The notes below the pieces were generated by a model, which saw only the letters and a list, made by a program, of their open reading frames with translations, had not been told where the DNA came from and made no database searches. A program made the position numbers and the translations under genes. Source: Nitrospinota bacterium (GTDB lineage: Bacteria; Tectomicrobia; Entotheonellia; J063). Taken from it: 5,800 nt of DNA. The stretch spans positions 1 through 5,800 of the forward strand of contig RFHZ01000730.1 in assembly GCA_003696125.1 (NCBI GenBank). The letters are read 5' to 3'. Positions 1-5,717 of this stretch are shown one piece after another. Every line of letters starts with the position of its first letter. Position 1 is the stretch's first letter.

Positions 1-450
1 CTCCTGGAAGTCGAAGGTCCCGGCCGGTGTCTGGACCTTTGTTATCACCCGCTCCTCGCTCATGGGGAGGATACGCACCGCCACCCCAAGCGCATGGCAG
101 AGAGAGGCGGTGATCTCGGTAAGCGTCCCTCCCTGCTGCCGGCGATGCGTCCGGTAGATATGGGTGGCCAGATCATGATCGCCGAGCTGGAACCAGGTCT
201 CCTCTCCGTAGCGCCCAAGCATGGCCAGTGCATGGAAGGTGTCGTCATGCACTCCCCAGCCCTTGCTCTCATCGACGATACCGGCCAGGGTGTAGAGCAC
301 GATATCGATGTCCGGGGAGACGTATAACCCGTAAAATTCCGCATCATCCCCTGTATTGCTGATCACCGTGATCTCAGAGGGAGGAACGACCCGGACCAGA
401 CCCTGTAAAAATCTCGCCGCCCCTACTCCGCCGGCTAATACGGTAATCAT
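1..450 (-). CDS. cofD: 2-phospho-L-lactate transferase CofD (coenzyme F420 biosynthesis), N-terminal 150 residues, cut by the window edge
   Basis: The minus-strand frame from the ATG at 450 stays open for exactly 150 codons to the left edge. CofD transfers a phospholactyl-type (or phosphoenolpyruvyl-type) group from its GDP/GTP-activated donor to the deazaflavin Fo in the cytoplasm, building the F420 side chain. The start MITVLAGGVGAARFLQGL is the glycine-rich nucleotide-binding opening of the family (GGVG at residues 7-10). It is followed by NTGDD (32-36), SPDIDIVLYTLAG (45-57), a WGV..DTFHAL stretch (65-74) and GDHDLATHIYRT (90-101), all CofD hallmarks. The related YvcK family opens with GGGTG instead, so it is less likely. 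Family members are about 310-330 residues, so roughly half the gene lies outside. The ribosome binding site GAGGAGG (457-463) sits 6 nt before the ATG. The gene is divergent from the methyltransferase and has its own promoter at 505-534. Family call is confident; donor chemistry is not resolved. Confidence 0.93.
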   Translation of the reverse strand, partial: MITVLAGGVGAARFLQGLVRVVPPSEITVISNTGDDAEFYGLYVSPDIDIVLYTLAGIVDESKGWGVHDDTFHALAMLGRYGEETWFQLGDHDLATHIYRTHRRQQGGTLTEITASLCHALGVAVRILPMSEERVITKVQTPAGTFDFQE

Positions 451-504
451 CGCCTGCCTCCTCACCATGGTCTCTGCAGGTTGGTCACATGGGAAACTGC
501 CAGT

Positions 505-534
505 ATTCTACTGAGAAAGGAGCCAGGAGGTCAA
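505..534 (-). promoter_or_regulatory. sigma70-type promoter for cofD
   Basis: Read on the minus strand, TTGACC (529-534, five of six to TTGACA) is followed after 18 nt by TAGAAT (505-510, five of six to TATAAT). Transcription would begin near 498, giving a leader of about 48 nt before the cofD ATG, which includes the GAGGAGG ribosome binding site. This is the best promoter match in the window. Confidence 0.7.
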
Positions 535-575
535 GCGTTTTATCGGCGGAGAGACACTCTTCTCTTGACGCCTCC
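526..575. repeat. Imperfect inverted repeat spanning the two divergent -35 regions
   Basis: The left arm GGAGGTCAAG (526-535) and right arm CTTGACGCCTCC (564-575) are inverted copies of each other apart from two extra bases (CG) in the right arm. Each arm contains the -35 hexamer of one of the divergent promoters, so part of the symmetry follows simply from both promoters using TTGAC. The outer GGAGG/CCTCC match is extra. It may be a shared regulator site or chance. Confidence 0.35.
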
Positions 576-593
576 ATACGGTTCGACTAAGCT
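565..593 (+). promoter_or_regulatory. Probable sigma70-type promoter for the methyltransferase gene
   Basis: TTGACG (565-570, five of six to consensus) is followed after exactly 17 nt by TAAGCT (588-593), which keeps the key T, A and final T of TATAAT. Transcription would start near 600. That places a GTG at 611 only about 11 nt into the message and so favours translation from the ATG at 677, after a leader of roughly 77 nt. Confidence 0.5.
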
Positions 594-662
594 GGAGAGG
601 GAGCAGGGCAGTGAAAAGCGGGATAAAATCCGTGTTTAGTCTACTGGGGGGCCAAAGAGGTC

Positions 663-668
663 AGGAGG
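663..668 (+). promoter_or_regulatory. Ribosome binding site that decides the methyltransferase start
   Basis: A perfect AGGAGG lies 8 nt before the ATG at 677. The alternative in-frame GTG at 611 has only a weaker AGGGAG (598-603) that would fall at the extreme 5' end of the predicted transcript. The ATG at 677 is therefore preferred. Confidence 0.75.
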
Positions 669-676
669 ACAGGGTG

Positions 677-2197
677 ATGCCTCATAACCGTGACCAACCC
701 CTGTTCGGGTTTGCCGATCCGGACGATTTTCGCCGTTTGCAGGAGCTTCTCCTGCAAAACAACTATACGGAAACAGCCATACAGGAAGTGTTGGCAGCGA
801 CCGAACTCACGACTCCTCGCCCTATTGATCTTCCTCCCCTGCTGTACCGCACCCGTCATGGCACTCCGCTCGAGACCCTGATCCGCCTCTTCCTGCTCGG
901 TGTGCCGGTGGGTATCGATACGGTACGTCGCACCATACATCCCATGACCCTGGAACAATGGGTCGCAGCCGGTCTGCTTGCTGTACACGGGGATCAGGCC
1001 ATCCCGTTAGTGGAATTGCGACCCTACCAGGGACTGGTGCTGGCCTCTGATCCTCCTTATACCTTACAGAGAGAAGCCCAGCCCCATTTTGTCATGGGGG
1101 TAGGGAGTAGTACACGAACCCTGGCTAATCTGACCATTCGTCGCCCCTCACGTTGCAGTCTGGACCTGGGGACAGGATGCGGTATTCATGCCCTGCTGGC
1201 CGCACCCCATAGTGAACAGGTTTACGCCGTTGATCCTAATCCCCGTGCACTCCGTTTTACCGAATTTAATGCCCAGCTGAACGGGTTGTCCAACATCACC
1301 TGCCTCCCCGGTGACCTGTTTGCACCGGTCCGCACCGCTCAGTTCGATCTGGTGGTCTCCAACCCCCCCTATGTGATTTCACCTGCCGCTCGCTACCTCT
1401 ATCGCGACAGTACCATGCCGAGTGATCACTTCTGTCAACGCATCGCACGCGAAGTCACTCCTCTGCTTACAGAAGGGGGGTACTGTCAGTTCCTCTGTCA
1501 CTGGATACATCCAGCCGGTCAAGACTGGCGAGAACGCCTGGCCGGATGGTTTGCGGAGACCGGCTGTGATACCTGGGTGCTGCGTAGTGCGACCTGGGAC
1601 CCTTCGCCCTACGCCATCGCCTGGATACACGAGACCGAAGAACCACATCCGGACCGGGTTGCTGCCCTGTACGAAGAGTGGATGGCGTACTACGCACAGG
1701 AAGGGATCGAGGCGATCGGCATGGGACTGGTTACCATGCGACGGAGCAGCAGGAAAACACCATGGTTTCATCTGGCCGAAGCTCCGGAAAAGATGTTCGG
1801 TCCCTGTGGAGAATTTGTTCTGCAACAGTTCGCCTTGCACGATTTCCTGGAAGCCCTTCCCGATGACCAAGCTCTGCTGGATCTTTGCCTCTCCGTTTCT
1901 CCTGATGTGCGTTGGGAGCAGCAGTGCACACCTGCAGAAACGCAATGGCAGGTAGACGCCTCCTATCTTCGTCTGAGCCGGGGGTTTGCCTATGCAGGAA
2001 CCATCGATCCTTATATCGCCGGTCTGGTGATTCGCTGCAACGGGCAGCGTCCACTTCGCACCTTGCTCAACCATCTCGCCGCCTCTTTGCATGTAGATTT
2101 AGGCACGATAACACCAGCCTGTCTTGCCGTCGTACGCCGGCTGATCGAACAGGGATTCCTTTTGCCTCCCGGCGTAGCTCCGATCCCTCCCCCCTGA
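677..2197 (+). CDS. Class I SAM-dependent methyltransferase with HemK-like NPPY core and flanking N- and C-terminal domains, substrate unknown
   Basis: The protein has 506 residues from ATG 677; a GTG at 611 would add 22. It should transfer a methyl group from S-adenosylmethionine in the cytoplasm. Residues 1-120 form a helical N-terminal region ending in VELRPY, matching the domain I know as DUF7059. The Rossmann core at about 135-275 shows motif I DLGTGCGI (163-170), the ribose-binding acidic residue D186 in VDPNPRAL, GDLF (212-215) and the catalytic NPPY (229-232). NPPY is typical of N-methyltransferases acting on glutamine (PrmC/HemK) or on adenine/guanine bases. The C-terminal part (about 320-506, cf. 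DUF7782) contains GLVTMRR (350-356) and a winged-helix-like tail, PLRTLLNHLA through RRLIEQGFLLP (459-497). There is no signal peptide or membrane segment. The ordinary protein-release-factor methylase PrmC is about 280 residues and lacks these flanks, so this is not prmC. The target could be protein, RNA or DNA. Similar three-part proteins occur in actinobacteria (recalled, not searched). Confidence 0.85.
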   Translation: MPHNRDQPLFGFADPDDFRRLQELLLQNNYTETAIQEVLAATELTTPRPIDLPPLLYRTRHGTPLETLIRLFLLGVPVGIDTVRRTIHPMTLEQWVAAGLLAVHGDQAIPLVELRPYQGLVLASDPPYTLQREAQPHFVMGVGSSTRTLANLTIRRPSRCSLDLGTGCGIHALLAAPHSEQVYAVDPNPRALRFTEFNAQLNGLSNITCLPGDLFAPVRTAQFDLVVSNPPYVISPAARYLYRDSTMPSDHFCQRIAREVTPLLTEGGYCQFLCHWIHPAGQDWRERLAGWFAETGCDTWVLRSATWDPSPYAIAWIHETEEPHPDRVAALYEEWMAYYAQEGIEAIGMGLVTMRRSSRKTPWFHLAEAPEKMFGPCGEFVLQQFALHDFLEALPDDQALLDLCLSVSPDVRWEQQCTPAETQWQVDASYLRLSRGFAYAGTIDPYIAGLVIRCNGQRPLRTLLNHLAASLHVDLGTITPACLAVVRRLIEQGFLLPPGVAPIPPP

Positions 2198-2234
2198 CCT
2201 CTGCAGGTGTTGTGAGGCCGACTCAGATGAAAGC

Positions 2235-2263
2235 TTGCAATGCTTCAGGTCTTCTGGTATGTT
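2235..2263 (+). promoter_or_regulatory. Probable sigma70-type promoter for the hydroxyacid dehydrogenase gene
   Basis: TTGCAA (2235-2240) and TATGTT (2258-2263) are separated by exactly 17 nt, each matching consensus at four of six positions. Transcription would start near 2270, 48 nt before the ATG at 2318. Because the open frame of the dehydrogenase can be extended back to an ATG at 2240, inside this element, the promoter argues against that longer start. No convincing terminator for the upstream methyltransferase is visible in the 120-nt gap, so read-through is also possible. Confidence 0.5.
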
Positions 2264-2302
2264 AAGCCATCGATACTGGGGAACGACAACGCGATCATGA
2301 AC

Positions 2303-2314
2303 GAGGAGAGGAGG
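2303..2314 (+). promoter_or_regulatory. Extended ribosome binding site for the dehydrogenase
   Basis: A doubled purine-rich GAGGAGAGGAGG precedes the ATG at 2318. The AGGAGG copy (2309-2314) is only 3 nt from the start, while GAGGAG (2303-2308) is 9 nt away and better spaced. Alternative in-frame ATGs at 2240 and 2297 lack such a site, which fixes 2318 as the likely start. Confidence 0.65.
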
Positions 2315-2317
2315 CCT

Positions 2318-3307
2318 ATGGCGCAGTCAAAATACCGGGTACTGGTTACCGACTATATTTTCCCGAACTTGGAGCCGGAACGCACCGTTCTTGAAGCGAT
2401 CGGAGCCGAGGTGATCGCAGCACAGTGTCGTAGTGCAGAAGAGGTCATGACGCTGGGAGCTGAGGTGGACGGAATCCTGAACCAGGCGGTTCGTCTGGAT
2501 AGCAGAGTTATGCCTGCGCTGAAACGGTGCAAGGTGATTGTCCGGTACGGGGTTGGGGTGGACAATGTGGATGTGGAGGCGGCAACCCGACACGGGATCT
2601 ATGTCTGTAATGTGCCCTTTTATGCAACCCGGGAGGTGGCTGACCATACGCTGGCTCTCCTGCTGAGCCTGGTGCGCAAGGTTTCCCTCATGGACCGGGC
2701 CGTCCGCAGCGGCCGGTGGGACTACAAGCTCTCCCAACCGATCCGGCGACTGGAAGGGAGTGTGCTGGGGATCGTCGGGCTGGGGAACATCGGTCGCGCC
2801 GTTGCCCGGAGAGCACAGGGGTTCGGCCTGCGGGTTATCGCCTATGACCCCTACCTGGATGATGCGGTCTTCCAGCATCTCGGGGTGGAAAGGGTCGATT
2901 TCCCTACCCTCCTCCAGCAGTCTGACTATGTCTCCCTGCACACCCCCCTCACTCCAGAGACGCACCATCTCTTCAACCGGGCCGTCTTCCAGCAGATGAA
3001 ACGGGGAGCCATACTCGTCAACGCGGCACGTGGACCGGTGGTAAACGAGACCGATCTCTATGAAGCGCTCCAGCAGGGATGGTTAGCCGGAGCAGCGCTG
3101 GATGTGATGGAAAAGGAGCCACCGGGTAAGGAGTCTCCCCTTTTTACCCTGGACAATGTGCTCATCACCCCTCATATGGCCTGGTATTCCGAGGAAGCCG
3201 GCGCCGATCTACAACGACTGGCGGCAGAGGAGGTGGCGCGGGTGCTGCAAGGCAACCCACCCCTTTCTCCGGTCAACCCTCAGGTCAAGCTGCGAGGAGA
3301 GGGTTAG
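2318..3307 (+). CDS. NAD-dependent D-2-hydroxyacid dehydrogenase, CtBP-like / phosphoglycerate-dehydrogenase family
   Basis: The protein has 329 residues, the normal length of a single-unit family member with no ACT or regulatory domain. It interconverts a 2-keto acid and a D-2-hydroxy acid using NAD(H) in the cytoplasm. The substrate-binding half includes VRYGVGVDNVD (75-85) and CNVPFYATREVADHT (97-111). The nucleotide-binding half carries GLGNIG (154-159), with the acidic residue D177 (AYDPY) ending the second strand, which indicates NAD rather than NADP. The catalytic residues are Arg238 (NAARGP), Glu267 (DVMEKEP) and His286 (TPHMAWYSEE). The His-x-Ala-Trp-Tyr-Ser-Glu signature is characteristic of bacterial proteins related to the eukaryotic corepressor CtBP, rather than of SerA, where His is followed by small residues. 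The gene has its own likely promoter and converges on the amidohydrolase, the two stop codons overlapping. Glyoxylate, hydroxypyruvate or another 2-keto acid could be the substrate; the sequence does not say. Confidence 0.92.
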   Translation: MAQSKYRVLVTDYIFPNLEPERTVLEAIGAEVIAAQCRSAEEVMTLGAEVDGILNQAVRLDSRVMPALKRCKVIVRYGVGVDNVDVEAATRHGIYVCNVPFYATREVADHTLALLLSLVRKVSLMDRAVRSGRWDYKLSQPIRRLEGSVLGIVGLGNIGRAVARRAQGFGLRVIAYDPYLDDAVFQHLGVERVDFPTLLQQSDYVSLHTPLTPETHHLFNRAVFQQMKRGAILVNAARGPVVNETDLYEALQQGWLAGAALDVMEKEPPGKESPLFTLDNVLITPHMAWYSEEAGADLQRLAAEEVARVLQGNPPLSPVNPQVKLRGEG

Positions 3308-4683
3308 AGCGGAGCGAGGGTAAAGGGGAAGGGTACACCCGGGTACCGCTCCCGTAACCTTTGCCAGGTCCGACGACCGATCTCATCCGCCCGGGCGATG
3401 ATCTCGGCTTCATCCACGGTCAATACCCGTCTGTCCCGCATGAGGAAACGACCATCCACCATGACCGCCTCGATATCGGCGGGATGACCGTTATGGACAA
3501 AGCCGGAGACGATGCGCATGGTGGGTACCAGGTGGGGACGCCGGGTATCAAGCACAAAGAGATCGGCTTTTTTCCCCACCTCGAGCGAGCCGATCTGATC
3601 TTGCAGGGCCAGGACCCTGGCTCCTCCCTGTGTTGTCCACTCCAGCACATCTTCCGGTTGCGGGAAAACCGGGTCTGCCCGCAGAATCCGGTCGAGCATC
3701 AATCCTATACGCAAGACCTGGACCATGTCCTGTGTATTGTTATCCGTGCCCATGGCAATGGTACAGCCGGCTGCCTGCAGGGCAGGGATAGGGGGGATCA
3801 CGGCCCGGCGGGCGGCCATGGCCGGTTGATGAGAGACGCAACTACGGGTTGTTCCCAGTACACTGATCTCGGCCGGGTCCAGATAGCGACAGTGCCCGGC
3901 GATCAGGCGCGGTCCCAAAAAATCGTGGTGAAAGAGATAGAGGGCCGGGCGCACACCCCGTGTCCGCACCATGGTCTCTACCTCCAGGGGGCTTTGCCCC
4001 AGATGAATGGTGTACCCGGTATCGTACCTTTCGGCGAGCGCACGCACCTGTTGCAGCATCTGCGGGGAGTTGGCCTCGGTATGGGTGGCGGCCGGCATAC
4101 ACCGGATTCGTCCCCCTTCCTTGCCATGCCAGGTCTCCAGCAGGTGCTGCATCCGGGCCAGTCCTTCTTCCCTGAGACGAGGAGAGAAGCGATGAACCGG
4201 TTCCCCTGGACGCCAACCCGGAGCAGTTTCCCCATCATTGGCACTCTCGGCGAGGAAGAGACGAAGGCCGGATTGCACTAGAGGAGCGGCATAGCGGATC
4301 AGCTCACTGCCGATCTCCAGCACCGTGGTGTTGCCGGTGCGGATGCATTCGATGGCGGCAAGGGTGGCCATGATGGCTGTCTCCTCGTCGGAGAGGAGGG
4401 AGCGGATCTCGACCGGGAAGCGTAAACGACTGGGAAAGGCCGTATCTTCCGTGATGCCGCGGTGCAGGGTTGCCGTCATATGCGCATGGCAGTTGATCAG
4501 GCCGGGAAAGAGGGCTTTCCCTCTCCCATCGAAGATTTCTGCCTGTGGATAACGGGCCATGATTTCGGTGGAGGGACCCACAGCCGTGATCCGGTCCCCT
4601 TCCACGGCGAGAGCAGCGTTGTAGAGGATGGTACGGGCCGGGTCACCGGTGATGATGGTGGTATCGCGAAAGACGAGAGCCAT
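3304..4683 (-). CDS. Amidohydrolase of the ATZ/TRZ – cytosine/adenosine deaminase-like family (COG0402), with Gln at the usual catalytic Glu position
   Basis: The protein has 459 residues from ATG 4683, normal for the family. It is a metal-dependent TIM-barrel hydrolase of the cytoplasm that typically deaminates or dechlorinates ring compounds. Residues 1-58 and about 365-415 form the composite beta-sandwich (VEGDRITAVG; IGSLEVGKKADLFVLD; VMVDGR). Metal ligands are the HxH pair His66/His68 (NCHAHM), His227 (TIHLGQSP), His264 (AGHCRYL) and Asp314 (GTDNN). Members such as TrzN and TM0936-type SAH/MTA deaminases carry Glu three residues after the third His; here Gln230 takes its place, so standard deaminase activity is uncertain. 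His285 (SHQPAMA) replaces the usual HNP-SN loop. Start choice: AAGGGAG (4689-4695) lies 5 nt before ATG 4683; an in-frame ATG at 4698 with GGGGAAGG 4 nt upstream would add five residues. The gene follows the SDR by 41 nt on the same strand with no terminator between, so they are probably one operon. Substrate unknown. Confidence 0.9.
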   Translation of the reverse strand: MALVFRDTTIITGDPARTILYNAALAVEGDRITAVGPSTEIMARYPQAEIFDGRGKALFPGLINCHAHMTATLHRGITEDTAFPSRLRFPVEIRSLLSDEETAIMATLAAIECIRTGNTTVLEIGSELIRYAAPLVQSGLRLFLAESANDGETAPGWRPGEPVHRFSPRLREEGLARMQHLLETWHGKEGGRIRCMPAATHTEANSPQMLQQVRALAERYDTGYTIHLGQSPLEVETMVRTRGVRPALYLFHHDFLGPRLIAGHCRYLDPAEISVLGTTRSCVSHQPAMAARRAVIPPIPALQAAGCTIAMGTDNNTQDMVQVLRIGLMLDRILRADPVFPQPEDVLEWTTQGGARVLALQDQIGSLEVGKKADLFVLDTRRPHLVPTMRIVSGFVHNGHPADIEAVMVDGRFLMRDRRVLTVDEAEIIARADEIGRRTWQRLRERYPGVPFPFTLAPL

Positions 4684-4688
4684 GGTCA

Positions 4689-4695
4689 CTCCCTT
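4689..4695 (-). promoter_or_regulatory. Ribosome binding site of the amidohydrolase
   Basis: On the minus strand AAGGGAG ends 5 nt before the ATG at 4683. A second candidate, GGGGAAGG (4703-4710), lies 4 nt before an in-frame ATG at 4698. If the upstream ATG were used, AAGGGAG would be translated as the Lys-Gly-Val of the N-terminus; the inner start is preferred, though not by much. Confidence 0.5.
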
Positions 4696-4724
4696 CATTG
4701 ATCCTTCCCCGGAGGGACAAGGGT

Positions 4725-5540
4725 TCAGTTCATCGTGCTTCCCCCGGCCACGATGAGAGAAGTTCCGGTGACATTGTCCGCCTGGCAGAGATAGATCACG
4801 GCCAGGCCGATGTCTTCCGGGGTTTGGGGCCTTCCCAGGGGGATACGGGTGGCGACATGCTTTTGAAAGGCCTCTTCGGCCGAGATCTGCTCCTGGGCAC
4901 TCATGGCCGGGAGAAGTACCTCAGACCACATGGCGGTGGAGACGGTTCCCGGGCAGATGGCATTGACGGTAATGTTATAGGGTGCCAGTTCCTGGGCCAG
5001 GGACTGGGTCAGGCCGATCACCGCAAACTTCGAGGCCGAGTAGACGGCCAGGTTGGCTGCACCGCGTTTCCCGGCCACAGAGGAGATGTTGATGATCTTT
5101 CCCCGTCGTTGCTCCTGCATAACCGGAATGACCGCTTTGCTGCAGAGGAAGACCCCTTTTGCATTGACGTTCATCACCGCTTCCCAGGTCTCCTCGCTGC
5201 ACCCGAGGACCGGTCCCTGCACCAGGATACCGGCGTTATTGACCAGAATATCGATGCGTCCAAACTCTGCCTTTACCCGCTCCACCATCTGCTGGATCGA
5301 AGCGGCCTGGGTGACATCAAGATCCACCCCTATGGCCTGTCCTCCCATGGCTTGAACTTCGGCCACCACTTTCTCGACTTCTTGAGCCCCGGAGAGAGGA
5401 TAGTCAGGGGCATGACGGGGAGAGCGAAAGAGATCGGCAATGACCAGGTTGGCTCCTTGCCGGGCCAGGCAAAGCGCAATGCCCCGGCCGATACCTCTCG
5501 CTGCTCCGGTCACGATAGCGGTACTCCCACGGATGTCCAT
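4725..5540 (-). CDS. Classical short-chain dehydrogenase/reductase (SDR), NAD-type, with an extended loop after the second strand
   Basis: The protein has 271 residues; classical SDRs are about 250. It oxidises an alcohol or reduces a ketone in the cytoplasm. The Rossmann motif TGAARGIG lies at 11-18, and Asp36 (VIADL) at the end of strand 2 points to NAD(H). NNAG (101-104), Asn126 (NVNAKG), Ser154 (NISSVAG) and Tyr167-x3-Lys171 complete the catalytic tetrad. PG at 197-198 and the C-terminal VTGTSLIVAGG are typical. The extra length is mainly a loop at about 38-52 (SPRHAPDYPLSGAQ), between strand 2 and the next helix, which resembles the insertion of mycofactocin-coupled SDRs, though the rest looks like an ordinary FabG-like enzyme. 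Start: AAGGAGG (5549-5555) lies 8 nt before ATG 5540; an in-frame ATG at 5594 lacks such a site and its extra 18 codons would cover the ribosome binding site. The gene is first in a likely operon with the amidohydrolase. Substrate unknown. Confidence 0.93.
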   Translation of the reverse strand: MDIRGSTAIVTGAARGIGRGIALCLARQGANLVIADLFRSPRHAPDYPLSGAQEVEKVVAEVQAMGGQAIGVDLDVTQAASIQQMVERVKAEFGRIDILVNNAGILVQGPVLGCSEETWEAVMNVNAKGVFLCSKAVIPVMQEQRRGKIINISSVAGKRGAANLAVYSASKFAVIGLTQSLAQELAPYNITVNAICPGTVSTAMWSEVLLPAMSAQEQISAEEAFQKHVATRIPLGRPQTPEDIGLAVIYLCQADNVTGTSLIVAGGSTMN

Positions 5541-5548
5541 CGATTCTT

Positions 5549-5555
5549 CCTCCTT
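5549..5555 (-). promoter_or_regulatory. Ribosome binding site that decides the SDR start
   Basis: On the minus strand a full AAGGAGG lies 8 nt before the ATG at 5540. The resulting protein begins MDIRGSTAIVTG, placing the nucleotide-binding motif at the usual distance from the N-terminus, which excludes the longer frame starting at 5594. Confidence 0.8.
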
Positions 5556-5574
5556 CTGAAAAATACGGTTACCA

Positions 5575-5590
5575 CGAAGAGCATTCTTCG
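5575..5590. promoter_or_regulatory. Perfect inverted repeat in the SDR leader, possible operator
   Basis: CGAAGA (5575-5580) and TCTTCG (5585-5590) are exact inverted copies around a 4-nt spacer, 34 nt upstream of the SDR start. The position just before the ribosome binding site would suit an operator or an RNA hairpin affecting translation. A weak promoter-like pair (TTGGCG, 17 nt, TAACCG) overlaps it on the minus strand, but the -10 part is poor. The role is inferred from symmetry and position only. Confidence 0.3.
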
Positions 5591-5659
5591 CCAAACGGCA
5601 TCGGGTTCTCGGCGGTAAAAATCCCGTAAAGCCTGGTTTATTGCAGCAGGAGCAGGTAG

Positions 5660-5680
5660 GGGCACAGCGCTGCTGCGCCC
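5660..5680 (-). other. Strong hairpin between the right-edge gene and the SDR, possible weak terminator
   Basis: GGGCACAGC (5660-5668) and GCTGCGCCC (5672-5680) can pair over nine positions, with one mismatch or G-U wobble, around a 3-nt loop. On the minus strand it begins 37 nt after the TAG of the right-edge partial gene. No T-run follows on either strand, so it is not a textbook rho-independent terminator; it could slow transcription, protect a 3' end or be a protein site. Confidence 0.35.
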
Positions 5681-5717
5681 TGCCAGAATCCTCATGCTTT
5701 TGGGCCTCTCCACACCG

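Noticed and set aside
60-347. Small open frames on both strands at the left edge
   Set aside because: They are out-of-frame shadows of the cofD fragment, whose frame runs uninterrupted from 450 to the window edge.
1379-2092. 237-codon minus-strand frame inside the methyltransferase
   Set aside because: It overlaps a well-supported gene, lacks family motifs and has no credible start signal.
2198-2217. CCTC...GAGG pairing just after the methyltransferase stop as a terminator
   Set aside because: Only four pairs around a 12-nt loop and no T-run; too weak to call.
3311-3352. Nested inverted repeat after the dehydrogenase stop (GGAGCG / CGCTCC outside, GGTAC / GTACC inside) as a terminator
   Set aside because: The outer arms are separated by 30 nt, the inner stem is only five pairs, no T-run follows, and the stretch codes for the end of the amidohydrolase.
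3361-4281. 306-codon open frame on the plus strand opposite the amidohydrolase
   Set aside because: It is antisense to a gene with clear catalytic motifs, its translation is rich in Gly, His and Pro without family motifs, and no good ribosome binding site precedes it.
4698-5618. 306-codon open frame on the plus strand opposite the SDR
   Set aside because: It mirrors the codon pattern of the SDR on the other strand and shows no recognisable domain; the SDR tetrad and ribosome binding site settle the coding strand.
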